A stretch of DNA of 64,000 bases from Acanthaster planci (taxonomy: Eukaryota > Echinodermata > Asteroidea > Valvatida > Acanthasteridae): assembly GCF_001949145.1 (NCBI RefSeq), contig NW_019091383.1, forward strand, positions 2,152,465-2,216,464, in the 5' to 3' direction. Below are positions 53,671 to 64,000 of this stretch, piece after piece. How positions within the stretch are numbered: position 1 is the stretch's first letter; the number at the start of each line of letters is the position of its first letter. The position numbers and the translations under genes are program-made. The notes beneath the pieces are model-generated. The model saw only the letters and a program-made list of their open reading frames with translations. It did no database searches and was not told the origin of the DNA.

Positions 53671-56600
53671 TCAATAAAGTTTCAATTCCCCTGTCACTTC
53701 GTCTACTAACGAGGCCGGTCCTGGGGGCAGAATAAAACGAGGACAATAACTGTCATTTTGTCTATTTACACTACAGCTCAACTCGTCACATTTTGTGGCG
53801 ACCACAGATTTTGCCTAAGTTGGGCTGTGTGGATGGAACACTGGAACAGCAGTCCAGATCTGCCGGGTTCACTTCCTGATTCATTCAAGAAATCAAAGAA
53901 ACTACCACCAAAAGGTCATACAAACTGTCGATATTCTACGTCAGTTGGAAAAAACTTGACAAGTGGATTACATGTACATCTGGATTACATCGGTGTTCTA
54001 CCAACTAAGTCAGAATCTTTCATACATATGTCGTGGTCAGGATCATAGCTTAAGTTGTAATCTGACAACATCAGTAGTACTGAACACCCAACAAACAACG
54101 ATTTCTATGAAAGTTTGTTGACTGTGTATTTAATGTATTTTCTTCAAGAATAAGGCAAAAATGCCAACTCTGCCTTAGTGGGAAGATTCTGAATGCCCTT
54201 GCTGGTTTTGTTCCTACCTGGTCCAACACCTAGTACTGTCCTAGATCCTGGGGCAATTTGTGTCCTGCCTGCGTCTTGTATGACTGCTGTGGTCAGGCCT
54301 AAACTGCGGGCTTTCAAGGCAAGTTCAATCCTGAAAAGCAAACATGAGCATTGGATGAGGACAACCCTGTGGACGGCGAACAATAAGGCAAGCAATTTAA
54401 ATCATAAAAATAAAAAGAAACAAAGCAGTTGATACTTAAACGGCGTAACCGTTTTGCAAAAGGAGGCTTACAATACTTCCTCATCTGGTGCCTTGACTAC
54501 CACTTTGGGCTGTCCATAGTTCTCCCACTCCTTCAGCATATCGGGTTGGCGCCTCGCTGCCTGCTTGTAGCAGGACACGGCAGCATGGCTGCACTAATGG
54601 CAAATAAGAGAAACATAAATTAAAAATCAAACTTCTCGACAGCAAATGGACAGAGAAAATGCATCATCACCAGCATGATGCAAAGTATTTTTATGTAAAT
54701 TGGGAACACACAGCGATGAAAGTATGAATTTCAGATCAGCAGAAGAGGAATTCTCAATCGAGTCTGTTCTTTTCACATCACAGTTATGTTTTTCCTAAAA
54801 GTAACTGCTAAAACTATGGCTGGCCATCTGTACAAAATTCAAACTATGAATCTCTTGGTGTTAAAAATCTCACCCAGCTATCAGAACACCAGATAATTAT
54901 CACCTACTCTAACGTGCTAATTGAAAATATAACCCTATTCAAAATGAAAGGGGCAGATGTCCATTTTGAATGAATTTGTGAGGTAACATGGATAACCAAC
55001 CAAAAGGCAATATTTCGGCAAACTCTGGTCACCCCTACAAGTTGTAGGCAAAATGAGAGTGGTCTATAGGATATTTTCTGGAAAGATGAGGCTTTGGAGT
55101 TTCCAAGTTTTAGTCAGTCTCAGTTCTGACTATATGACTCGTTTCATTGTGACTCAGTTGGCACTCACCTGTGCAGCAACTTTTCCTTTACCCATTTTCA
55201 AATCCGTCCTGACAACCAGAACCAATTTATATTCACCCGTCTCCCCCATGACGCTAACCTTCATCAGAGTAAATAAATAACAGACAAACAGACGATGACT
55301 GATTAAAAATGAGTTTGGAAAAAACGGGCAAAAAAACCATGACAACTGCATGTTAACAAAAAAGGAAGATGGATACCACACATCCTCACAAACTGTAACA
55401 GTAACAAGAAAAGGTGCAGTAATTCAACGAGAATGAGTCAGTCTGATATTCCAACAGTGCATGCCCAAAATGAGGCGCGTCCACGGTCATTCGGACACGT
55501 GTGAGAAGTCTGCCCTATTACTACGGCCCTGCATGGACTTGCACGTACGCTTTGTTCCTGAATGACTTTGCTTTTTGGAACTAATGACCTAGCTCATTTA
55601 GTTGAAATAATTGCAAAACAGCTCGGCAGTGAAGGGGTTGTGGACACTGGCTGTAAGTTTTCTTGCCCCCTCCATTTTACGAGGGTGTAGGGGTCCTTTC
55701 TTCAGAATTTCGAGAATCAGACCTGGTATTGTAACAGCACTGTAACTGAGGCTGGATTGGAAAGTCTTGAAAGCGGCCGGCAGTTTCATGTACATCTACA
55801 ACAAGTGACTGCAGCTAGCGGATTCTGGGGAGGTTGTGTTTATTTGCGGCACTGGCAAAAACATCTGACGCAGCCTAACAACTGTATTTGTCATTCTGCA
55901 TCACTACCACAGTTTTTAGCTAGAGATTAATAAGGGGTGTCTGAACATCTCTGACCAAAACGGTCGCATTTGAACCTAAAAAATGATGATATGCGACCAA
56001 ACTGTTTAATTCTTATCGCCAATGGCAACCATGATTTGTGCCTGTTAGTCGCCCAAGTTGTCAGTCATATTTCAAAAACGATCGCAGCCCAGTATTCTTC
56101 TCCATGCACCGAGTGATGTGTCTCTGATCATGCGTTTTTTCCACCGTCTTACTATGTACACAGCATGAGTCCACGTTAAACTGCAACGTACGTGTAGCTT
56201 GCATGCAGGTATAACACGCATGTACAGGTGCTGGTTTGTGGTGGTCACGTGCTGTATAGAGTGTGTTTGGGGAGCTAAGACATTTCGCATATTCATTAGA
56301 TGCACTAGCAGTCTATGCACACCACAATTACAGTGCAGCAAACTTGTTTCAGTCCCAAATGTTATTTGAAACCAAAAGGTTTCAAGCTTCCCTTGGTCCA
56401 GTCTGGTCCCAGGTACGAAATGGTCAAGAGTAAAGAACAAACATGCCTTGTCTTTTCTTTCAGCTTTTTTTTCATATAATCGGTTGCCATTTTTTATTTA
56501 GTCCACAAGCACAAAATCCAAAGCCTGTCTATCCTGCGGATAATTGACAGAATAATGTTTCTATGTGTTTTGTCAGATTTTGTACAGGTAACTTGTGTAT

Positions 56601-57045
56601 TTTGACAAATTGGGTACAGTATGTACAAAAATCTACCTGGAGCCTAACTTTAATTTCTAGCAGCCACTGGCTCCTTATTTTCCCTTTCTCTGTAGAGTAG
56701 TGGCTGTTATTTTAAGGCAAATGTGGATACCCCATTTTCAAATGCTGGCTAAAACCAGAGAGGAACAACTCTTCTCATGTTTTGACCAAGTTTAGAGGTG
56801 TGGGGCAGGGCGGGTCATGAGACAGAAGATAGGGGTAGGGCATTGCATCGCCCCTCTGGATCCAGACTGTCCTTCCTTACATTATCACCCGACGCTGCTG
56901 TCTCAGCTGCCTGTTGGTCCTGCAGCATGACTTGCCGGCCATATTTGCCTTTCAGCAACCAGCCGAGCAAGACACCGGCCCCCATGCTCATGATGAGGTT
57001 AAAGGTCATCGGACTCATCAAGTCTTCAAACTTCACCATTTTCAC
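53671..57045 (-). CDS. PTRH2: Peptidyl-tRNA hydrolase 2 (Bit1), 5 exons, 179 aa, complete
   Basis: PTRH2 hydrolyses peptidyl-tRNA released from stalled ribosomes; the animal protein is anchored to mitochondria by an N-terminal segment. Exons (minus): 57045-56881, 55258-55169, 54593-54472, 54330-54218, 53720-53671 (TGA at 53673-53671). Phases close exactly (165+90+122+113+50 nt), giving 179 aa, equal to human PTRH2. Visible: a hydrophobic N-terminal helix (about residues 13-32, [16 protein letters not shown]), a variable linker, then the PTH2 domain with [62 protein letters not shown], and the terminal strand [11 protein letters not shown]. The last exon is only 50 nt and easily missed: reading through its donor (GGACCAG|GTAGGA) gives a false unrelated tail. 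It is convergent with NAA25 and divergent from ANAPC7. Confidence 0.96.
53721..56880 (-). other. PTRH2 introns (497, 141, 575 and 1,622 bp)
   Basis: No gene or clear mobile element was recognised. Around 55615-55640 a CTCGGCAGTGAAGGGGTTG block resembles a TTAA-element terminus without its partner. The 55.4-56.4-kb part includes CACGTG/CGTACG-rich sequence but no coding signal. Confidence 0.45.
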
Positions 57046-58949
57046 TTCAACGGATGCAACTTCTGTTCAATCTGAAGAGGGACAACATTGTGAAATTCAA
57101 CTACAAAACAGTACAATTACAGGACAATACAGCCTTTTCACAATAGTGCGCCAAGAGTTTGCAACGCGTTGGCCAATCACAATGCGCGGAATTTGTCGAC
57201 ACATTGCGCGTTTGGAAAGGTTTGACAAATTTCGCGCGTTATGATTGGCCAATGTGTTGCAAACTCTTGGTGGGGCACTATTGTGAATCTCTCATATTAA
57301 CAGTATAATAGTACAATAGGCCCAAAAGGGAAGAGGTCCATATGCGAATACCAGTAATTATTCCTTACAGTGACCTATTAACTGTCAGTGCTCTTTCCGG
57401 CCCAAAAAATAACAGCTGTTACTAGTGAATTATTGTTGCAAGTCACTTCTTATTTTTCAAATAGTTGACCTTATTACATGTAATTAAATATGACCTAAAA
57501 ACAACTTCTCCTCAGACGAGTCAGTTTTATCTCAAGAATGGACTGGATTTCGAGTGAGAATACAACTTCCAAAACACGTTGAGGTAGAATAAGTTGTGTG
57601 GAAACGAGTGAGTGGTGACCAGATACGGAACTCTTGCTGTCTGATTTACCTCCTTTATCGTCAAGCAAACTTGCATGCTCAATGCTGATTGGTCGATCCG
57701 TGGCGACAAACAGTGTGACATACATGTATAACTGTGTCGCACGATCCATGTCAAAGCCCTCGTAATGCATTGTTCAAACTCCATGAAATGCACAATTTTT
57801 ATGCACAAAGCAAAATGCACAACTGCAAAATTTACTGTCAATTCAAAAGTGGTGCGTTTGTGCCCATAGGCTTTGATTGCATCTTTACTGCACGTCAAGT
57901 TTGCTTGAAGATAAATTCGTTATCATGCTCGGGCTTCAAAGATTGTATAGCGCGCACAGCGGCACAAGATGTACATGTGTATTATTTCACCGTGAATACG
58001 CATAAAATGTTGTTATCACATTAAACACACCAGGCACTGACGCCATGACAAGCATGTACGCACTATACATGTACATGTACCTGTGCCTATGTATGCATTA
58101 ACGTTCACTCGAATGGCACCCATGGTGACAACACCTTTTTGGCCGAGTTCTCCATCTTGCGCCACAACGCGGCCCTATTAGATCTTTGCTGGTGCTCATG
58201 AAACACAGAATATTAAGTGCGTCTGTGTCCCATATAAAAAGTATAAGCCTATGTTACTGTATGTATGTACCAGTACCACTCGGCCTTTAAACAACAGACT
58301 AACACAGCATAGACACACTACATTATTCTGCATTCCACTCGCGCTCATGTGATAAAAAAGCAAGAGAAAATAGGGCATTTTTATTTGGGCCATACACAAC
58401 TTTCGACAAATTGGAGTAAAAATATTACACCATGCTTGTACTTGTAGTTGGTTGCGTTTATAAATTCTTCAATAGGGGGCGCTAGACCTATATAACATTA
58501 ACCAGCATGACCAGTGTTATAAACACTGGCATTAGCAGTCTTCTCAGAAATTCCACAATTTCCTTCCTCCATGTTCTGGTAAACAACACAGTTTATCAAA
58601 AGTGTACTTACTAGATTCCTGAAACCTTTATTTTAGGTCATCATTTGGCCTAACCCCAAACAATGAGCGGTTAAATGTTGGTCGACCGGTTTGCCGTGAA
58701 GGGCACCGGCACCGCACCAAATGCGTGGTAGTCTGAGCCTCGTGGTGTATCACGACTCTCGCATTTGCAATGTTTGTACATAGTTTGTATGCCGCCCCAA
58801 TGTAGCCTGGAGTACGAGGCTATTCTGTGTCAAAGGTCAAACTTTTAATCAGCATTTGATTTTCCGAGCGGCAAAGTAGCTGAAGTTATTTCTCAAATTT
58901 TGTTCGTGAATATCCACATTTAAGGTGATTAGTTTCAAAATAGTAGAAA
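57046..58949. promoter_or_regulatory. Divergent intergenic region between PTRH2 and ANAPC7
   Basis: The start codons at 57045 (minus) and 58950 (plus) are 1.9 kb apart, so both promoters should lie here. No TATA box was found near either start. A MITE (57137-57287) with two inverted CCAAT motifs lies about 90 bp upstream of the PTRH2 ATG. A TACATGTACATGTACC run occurs at 58067-58082 and a GGGGGCGCTAGACC block near 58474. No coding sequence was recognised; frames of up to 123 codons have no domains. Confidence 0.55.
57137..57287. mobile_element. Palindromic MITE, family 1, copy 2 (PTRH2 promoter-proximal)
   Basis: A 151-bp element with ends TTCACAATAGTGCGCCAAGA and CACTATTGTGAA whose arms continue through GTTTGCAACGCGTTGGCCAA and its inverse. 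It matches the element at 2416-2555 through the arms and the ATGCGCG..TTTG interior. It begins 92 bp upstream of the PTRH2 start codon, so it is probably part of the 5' UTR or core promoter. Non-coding. Confidence 0.85.
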
Positions 58950-61900
58950 ATGGGTATTATCGACCAGGTGAGAATGCTTCATGAGGAGGGATTGTTTTCG
59001 AATGTGGCGATTTTGGTGAGTGAATTTTTCGGCAGGATTGTTTCGGCCTGCACCTGCCATGGTCAACATGCATGACATGTACTATAGTATATGCAACTCT
59101 AGTGTAGCCTAGGCCTAGGCTCTAGCCCAGGTGGCCTGCCTGACCGCACTACGTTACGGAGGGAGTCCAGGGTATAAATGGTGCAAAATCGGGCAAAAAA
59201 TTTTGTAACTAACTCCAATCCGTCCTTATATCTCCACATTTGGTGGGTTAAGAAATTCGACACATTGCCACAGACCACAAAATGAAGAAGATTATCCCGG
59301 AACGTAACGTTAAATTGTTTCTTTCAGCGTATTCTTGAATTCGTATACATGTAAACGTGTACATGCGCGTGCGTGTATCCGAGACCAGCGCGGTGAACTG
59401 AGCATGTGTGATTTTGCATGGTAACCAGATTCTGGTGTACGCATGCGCATACACATACAGCAAGATATCGTGCATATGTTCGTGTTATATTAGCTTTTTG
59501 CAGAGGACTTTCTTTTGTTACTCGGAGCAAGAATGGCGGAAGTCATCTCAGAATGTGCAAATTGTTGGGCATGTTCATTTGAAGAGTCTGAAAAAGGTCA
59601 TGCTCGAATATCTGGAAAAGCTTTGATGAGCCCTGGCACTATCCAAAAAGTCTTTGGCAAAGTTCTGACACAATTGCATTCAGCAAAATTTAGAAACAAA
59701 CAGTACTTCTACTCCTGGTGAAAATTTCTATTGCTTTTAAATTCTTTAATGAATAAGTTACTTTTTGAATTGTTGTAAAATTTATGTTGCTTTTCATTTG
59801 AATCTGCTTGAAACAAGCCTCCATAGTTCAATTTTTCTTATTGAAAACAATAGAAAATTCTCCCTTTCATAAATTTTGCATTGGAATATTCAAATTCTGA
59901 AAATAATATTCAAATATTTGATAATCGATCGAATATTTGGATATTTGGCACAGCCCTAACTAAGAGCCCCACAGTTCTACTTATATCCATACCCACAGTT
60001 GAAAGTAGGATTTTTGTTTTTCAACTTTGCCCATTTCTTATCTTTTAACCCTAACCCTGCTCCAAGCATGCTTTAAGCACCATGTTTTGTCCAACAATAT
60101 CCAACAACAAAAAGTATGAATACTACTCAATCCAACAAGGTCCAACACTTGAAAATGTTCCGATACTGTTCAATACAACAGCAGAGTCATTCCAGCATTT
60201 TTGAAAACCCTGCTGAGTTCTACAAGATCCAACCAGAATATGCCAATCACATCTACTGCTCAATCCAACAGGATCCAACAGGTATTTACACCTGTTGGAT
60301 CTTGTCGTGTTCAGCTGGGTTAGGGTTAATGTATGTAAAGACTGCTGCAAAATTTTAAGGAAGCTAATCATCCTAACCAGGCATGCCAGGGAAAGTTAGC
60401 TAAGCCTACGTACATGTAACAGCATTCCTTGGATATCTTCTTTCCAGGTGTAATGTGATTTATTCCATACCTACCCTAGAATTGCGGGGTTTGTCACGCT
60501 CAATTCTCCAAACATGCCAAGTGACGTTTGTCACACATACCACTCTCTGAAAAAGTTTCAGAGGGCAGAGTGCGATGAACCCGTATTTCTAGGGGTAGCA
60601 AAAAATGTTCTATTTTTGGCAAAGTAATGGTGGTAAATCAAACCGACTTTGGTATAATACATGTACTTGATTTGTCTAAAACAGGCAAGCCTCGTGAAAA
60701 CAGCAAGTGAGCAGAATTCTGAGCTGCTTACGGGCCCCGAAAAGTACCAGCTGCAAGTCTACTATGCCGACGCACTGTTTGAGATGCAAGAGTATAAAAG
60801 TGCAGAGGTAGAGTGGATTGAAACTTTTGTTAGCGACAGGAATTTATGCACATGCACATTGCTTTATTATAAGGATACCCACATGTAGGATTGGCCAGGT
60901 TCACAGATCACCACTAGAAAAGCCATCAGTCCCATACAGCTTTCCCGTTGAAGGGCCCTGACAGTTTGGGGGGGGGACCTGTGGAAAGAAGTCCATGTAC
61001 GCACACCACTAATTGTTCCCTCCAGTTACCTGTTTGCCATTTAAAAGCAGTAAAATGACCTAAAAAGCCAATTTTAGCAGGGAAAATATTGAGGTATTCA
61101 CGTAAAAAACACTAAGAATTTTTCAGACCAGTCTTATAGGAGTTGTACACAAGGTGTCAAGCAGCGTCCATACGGAACTCTTTTTGGACCTGAATAATTT
61201 AAGTTAAATCTGAATAATATGGAGTGTGTTTACTGGGCTTCCATTTTCAATTGTATTTGTATTGGCATGATGCCAAACTTAGTAAAGAAGCGCAGGTGAT
61301 ATCTAGGTGAGGCAAATGCTTGGCAGCGCGTTGTGTTGTGAATTGCCTCCATTTTGATGTTGGCAGCTTTCTTTTGTTAACGTCTTCTTTGGAACAGTGA
61401 ATATTTTCATATACCATAAAAACATTACCCTGCTCCCTGAAATTCAATGCCAGCAATGATGTTAGATTGAGTTTGAAGCCCATGAAAGTATCTGAGAAGC
61501 TTGCTAGCGTCATAGTTGTAGTCTTCAATGTGGCATTATGAGCCCTGAGCTGGACCAAGAGAGGGCTCAATTTTCCTAGCAACAGAGGCTCCTTTGGTCA
61601 GAACTGCACTTCACTGGGTGACACAAGACTATGAGGGTGCGTTCGCACCGTTACTCCTGTTAACACGAGTAGGATGCGTGCGCATTACACTCGGGTACAG
61701 GAGTATACTCCGCCTCTAGTACTCCTGCTGACCCTCGGGTCATACTCCAGCCGTTCGAGCGCCCAGGAGTATACTCGTGTTAACGCGAGTAGTTCACTCA
61801 AACGCACCCTGAAATGCATGCATTACAGTCAGGTGGCTACCAGCAAGATGAACACTCCTGACCAATATGGCACTTTTCAACTGATGAAAGGTGCATCTGC

Positions 61901-62990
61901 TCAAGGTGGATACACTGAGAAAACCTTAGAAGGGCTGTAAACTAGAGCCAGCAGAACAAATCAGAAACAAAACGTAGGGTGTTAGTTCAAAATAAGAAAA
62001 TCTTTTTCTTTTTTTTAAATCCACAAGCGGACAAGGTGGCTATATCTCCTAAGTTTATTGTTTATATTTAAAGGTGATCTACAGGAAAGCCCTGCAAGTC
62101 AAGAAAGTCCTAAACAAGAGCAAGGCCAAGGCCTCCCAGCCACCACCTCCAGCCACCTCAAATGACGGCCTGCCCTCCGAGCTGAATGTCCGCTACAGAA
62201 TCTACGAGTGCAACTACCACCAGAAGAACTACAGGGAGGCCATAGCAGTGGTGGGTCTGGAATCCTGTCTCCTAAATCATCACACCTCATGCATAGTTAT
62301 GAGCAGGGGAGCCTCACTCACTGGTCTGGTACTTAAGGGAAATAGAAATGTTTATCGCTTACTCCTTGCACCAACTTCATGTTTAGTCATACTTTTGGGT
62401 AGCACAGAAGCTGAATGAAACAGTATCCATCCTTGGGTAGTTTTCATGACCCTCTTGGGTGGAAAAGGCCATGGTTTTCTATCTGTTGGATGCTGTTAGT
62501 TTCATTGAAATTTATTCTTCAACTTCTGCTTTTTGACTGCAACAGTTTGAGGAGTTTGCTTCGAGGAAAACTTGAATCGTGCTGTTGATCAGGCAAAATG
62601 ACAAGTCCAAATATATGTGACTTGAAATCAAAGATCATATACATTTACTCAGCTCCTATACCACAGGCAGGGCACGCACTGTTTTAGCCAGGGGGTGCCT
62701 GAGGGTCTGTTGGACACCCCCGTAGGCCATTTTGGGCACCTTGTTTTTTACAACTTTATTTTGCTAGCAACTCGGATGTCCCGTTATTCACTTCCAAGCA
62801 TATACAGGTACATGTATGACATGCTGACAGAAAACCCCGAGAAGCATGCTTATTGATTTGTTTTTTGATTTTAGTTGGAGAGCATTCCAGCCAAGCAGAG
62901 AAAGCCAAAGGTCAACATGGCATTGGCCAAGCTGTATCAGCGAATCGGCAACGAGCGACCGGCAGTCACATGCTTCAAAGAAGTCCTCAA
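58950..62990 (+). CDS. ANAPC7: Anaphase-promoting complex subunit 7, first four exons (partial at right edge)
   Basis: APC7 is a TPR scaffold subunit of the APC/C ubiquitin ligase that drives the metaphase-anaphase transition. Exons: 58950-59015, 60685-60807, 62074-62250, 62875-62990; GT-AG junctions, frame continuous for 160 codons plus two bases, ending at a GTATGG donor, so the gene continues past 64000. The N-terminus MGIIDQVRMLHEEGLFSNVA matches the family start (human MNVIDHVRDM.). Exon 2 has SELLTGPEKYQLQVYYADAL, the first TPR-like helices; exon 3 has a Lys-rich then Pro-rich linker (KKVLNKSKAK, PPPPA) followed by LPSELNVRYRIYECNY; exon 4 has IPAKQRKPKVNMALAKLYQ. Human APC7 is about 565 aa, so roughly 28% is present. 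Nothing is broken. No exon was found between 62991 and 64000. Confidence 0.94.
59103..59335. repeat. Dispersed repeat, copy 2 (pair with 8935-9235)
   Basis: See the pair at 8935-9235. Here it starts about 90 bp after the end of ANAPC7 exon 1, near a TAGCCTAGGCCTAGGCTCTA palindromic stretch. It is shorter than copy 1, mainly from a deletion before CGTCCTTAT. Confidence 0.7.
59800..59960. mobile_element. GGCTGTG-family MITE fragment, copy 2
   Basis: Aligns with the right-hand 160 bp of the element at 34551-35023 and ends in GGCACAGCCCTAACT. The left half appears to be missing or too diverged to see. The core has the ATATTTGATAATCGATCGAA palindromic stretch. Confidence 0.65.
60045..60329. mobile_element. 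MITE with telomere-like TTAACCCTAACCC ends (285 bp)
   Basis: The left end TTAACCCTAACCCTGCT and the right end AGCTGGGTTAGGGTTAA are inverted complements at 15 of 17 positions. The interior is a series of TCCAACA motifs, some in inverted pairs (GGATCCAACAGG, ACACCTGTTGGATC). There is no coding capacity. The ends contain the TTAGGG motif only once or twice, so this is not a telomeric array. TTAA at both edges would also fit a piggyBac-type target. Confidence 0.7.
60808..62073 (+). other. ANAPC7 intron 2 (1,266 bp)
   Basis: Contains the GGGTGCG-ended MITE at 61635-61809; otherwise nothing was recognised. A 111-codon minus-strand frame (61247-61582) has no domain. Confidence 0.5.
61635..61809. 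mobile_element. GGGTGCG-ended MITE (175 bp)
   Basis: The ends GGGTGCGTTCGCACCGTTAC and, in reverse complement of the right side, GGGTGCGTTTGAGTGAACTA share the first ten bases. Further inside, TACTCCTGTTAACACGAGTA and TACTCGTGTTAACGCGAGTA mirror each other, and AGTATACTCC/GGAGTATACT recur. The whole unit is close to palindromic and non-coding. Confidence 0.75.
62251..62874 (+). other. ANAPC7 intron 3 (624 bp)
   Basis: No repeat or RNA was recognised. A (GTGCCTGAGGGTCTGTTGGA)-containing G-rich patch near 62695-62745 includes two GGGCACC motifs but is not palindromic enough to call. Confidence 0.45.
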
Positions 62991-64000
62991 GTATGGATCG
63001 GCCTTTTTTTCTCTCTTCAAACATTGGTTTTAGATTTTATCAACCTGAAGCATCACCGTCTTGATTCCTTTGAAATCTGTCAGATTTTGAAGGATAATAC
63101 ACAGGATTGAGAAAGATAGATCCCAATCACTTTGACTATTATTGCATTCATTTACTTCTAATGCCTACCTGTTGTATTGTCACGGGTTTAGACAGGTATG
63201 TACGACATGTGACAATTAAAAATGATCCCTAGTCATTCCACGTGCCCTCAACCGGGTCTTGAGGACATGCAGAGATTTTCTAAAATGTGGACTGTCGAAA
63301 ACAACAATCAGCCTTGCACACATTTCTGGCTTTTTTTTTTACTTAACCCACTTTGCCTCAACATGCAACGATTTTTCAGAACTGTAGACAGTGTTGTAAA
63401 CTCAGATCACGTGGTTTGCCTGAAAAGCCACCATGTTTTTGAACTGTATTATGGGAAACTTTCTCCGTTAACCGGCTCCGGTTACTCGCGTCAGGCCCAA
63501 GTTGGTGTTGGTAGTTGCATACAAGCAGTCAAAGACTTGCTTGCATGAGTAAGCGCAGATGAAGTAATCAAACATGCTGGGGAGAGACTAAGACAGTTTG
63601 TTGAAGGCACCGCACTCATGCCTGTATTTGCCAACTTGAGGGCGGTTTGCATTTTGGCAAGCAACCACACCTTGTGAAGAAGTATTCAACTCAGAAGTGT
63701 CACCGATGTGCGGAATGTGGTATGACAGTAGTAATGGATTTAAATCCTAGTTACTGGTTAACACCTGTATGGATTATAAGGGATGTATGATTTAGTCCCT
63801 GTCGATGGTATTATGTAGGAGTGAGGGAGGTTTCAAGCTAATAACCTCTGCTTCATCAATTCTCATGCTTAGTTTGTAGTATTTTGATAGATTCATGACA
63901 GTAACGCTTGCATTCCAAATTTTGTTTAAGCACAGAGAAAGTGTCACTAACAGTGCACTGTAGAGTATTACGATGTGGGGTAATCAGGAAGGTTAACCAC
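62991..64000 (+). other. Start of ANAPC7 intron 4, continuing past the window
   Basis: The donor at 62991 (GTATGG) opens an intron with no recognisable acceptor-exon combination before the right edge; the expected next peptide (a CPLALDAILGLLSL-like stretch) was not found in any frame. A 108-codon frame at 63222-63548 has no family resemblance. Confidence 0.5.

Larger units (their letters stand above)
59016..60684 (+). other. ANAPC7 intron 1 (1,669 bp), repeat-rich
   Basis: It holds the second copy of the dispersed repeat (59103-59335), a GCGTGCG/GCATGCGC-rich patch (59355-59450), a GGCTGTG-family fragment (59800-59960) and a TTAACCCTAACCC-ended MITE (60045-60329). No coding sequence was recognised. 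Confidence 0.6.

Noticed and set aside
54144-54395. PTRH2 ending with a novel C-terminal tail after GVGPG
   Set aside because: A good donor lies exactly at that point and a 50-nt exon downstream restores the conserved VTGELKLY ending in phase.
56815-57045. Independent 76-aa small membrane protein
   Set aside because: It is PTRH2 exon 1 read through its splice donor (AAT|GTAAGG); the next exon joins in frame to the hydrolase domain.
60045-60329. Interstitial telomere array
   Set aside because: Only one to two TTAGGG units occur at each end and they are arranged as inverted repeats.

Overview
This is a nuclear-genome window from an animal, most likely a marine invertebrate deuterostome such as an echinoderm, hemichordate or cephalochordate. 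The grounds are GT-AG-spliced multi-exon genes, proteins that align closely and colinearly with remembered vertebrate orthologues, tRNA-derived SINEs, an L2/CR1/Jockey-like LINE, many small DNA-transposon derivatives, and frequent TACATGTA and AGGCCT palindromes. The species cannot be named from sequence alone. No bacterial operons, CRISPR array, rRNA or canonical tRNA was seen. Exons were assembled by hand from splice sites and reading phase.

Layout. (1) 1-4376: no gene found; one 140-bp MITE. (2) 4377-6984, minus: a three-exon gene for a complete DUF4291-family protein (219 aa), function unknown. (3) 6985-8324: a 1.3-kb divergent intergenic region holding a long inverted repeat. (4) 8325-50137, plus: NAA25 (NatB auxiliary subunit), 24 coding exons, unbroken 987-aa frame. 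Its introns hold most of the mobile DNA: a tRNA-like/inverted-repeat composite at 10.1 kb, a pogo/Tigger-like MITE at 13.1 kb, a degraded antisense LINE at 22.5-24.7 kb, five piggyBac-like TTAA elements, a perfect 31-bp-arm hairpin at 40.6 kb, a hAT-like element at 47.5-49.6 kb, and several minisatellites. (5) 50138-53670: tail-to-tail spacer. (6) 53671-57045, minus: PTRH2 (peptidyl-tRNA hydrolase 2), five exons, 179 aa. (7) 57046-58949: divergent spacer with a second copy of the first MITE lying about 90 bp upstream of the PTRH2 start codon. (8) 58950 to beyond the right edge, plus: ANAPC7 (APC/C subunit 7), first four exons, about 160 codons.

The genes are housekeeping genes in alternating divergent and convergent pairs: N-terminal acetylation (NAA25), release of stalled peptidyl-tRNA (PTRH2), cell-cycle ubiquitin ligase (ANAPC7). 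They do not form one pathway. NAA25 and ANAPC7 both lie on human 12q24, so their proximity here may be old linkage. The least understood gene is the DUF4291 gene. The clearest undescribed sequence features are the TTAA-element family, the 40.6-kb hairpin and the 10.1-kb composite. No new multi-gene system is evident.
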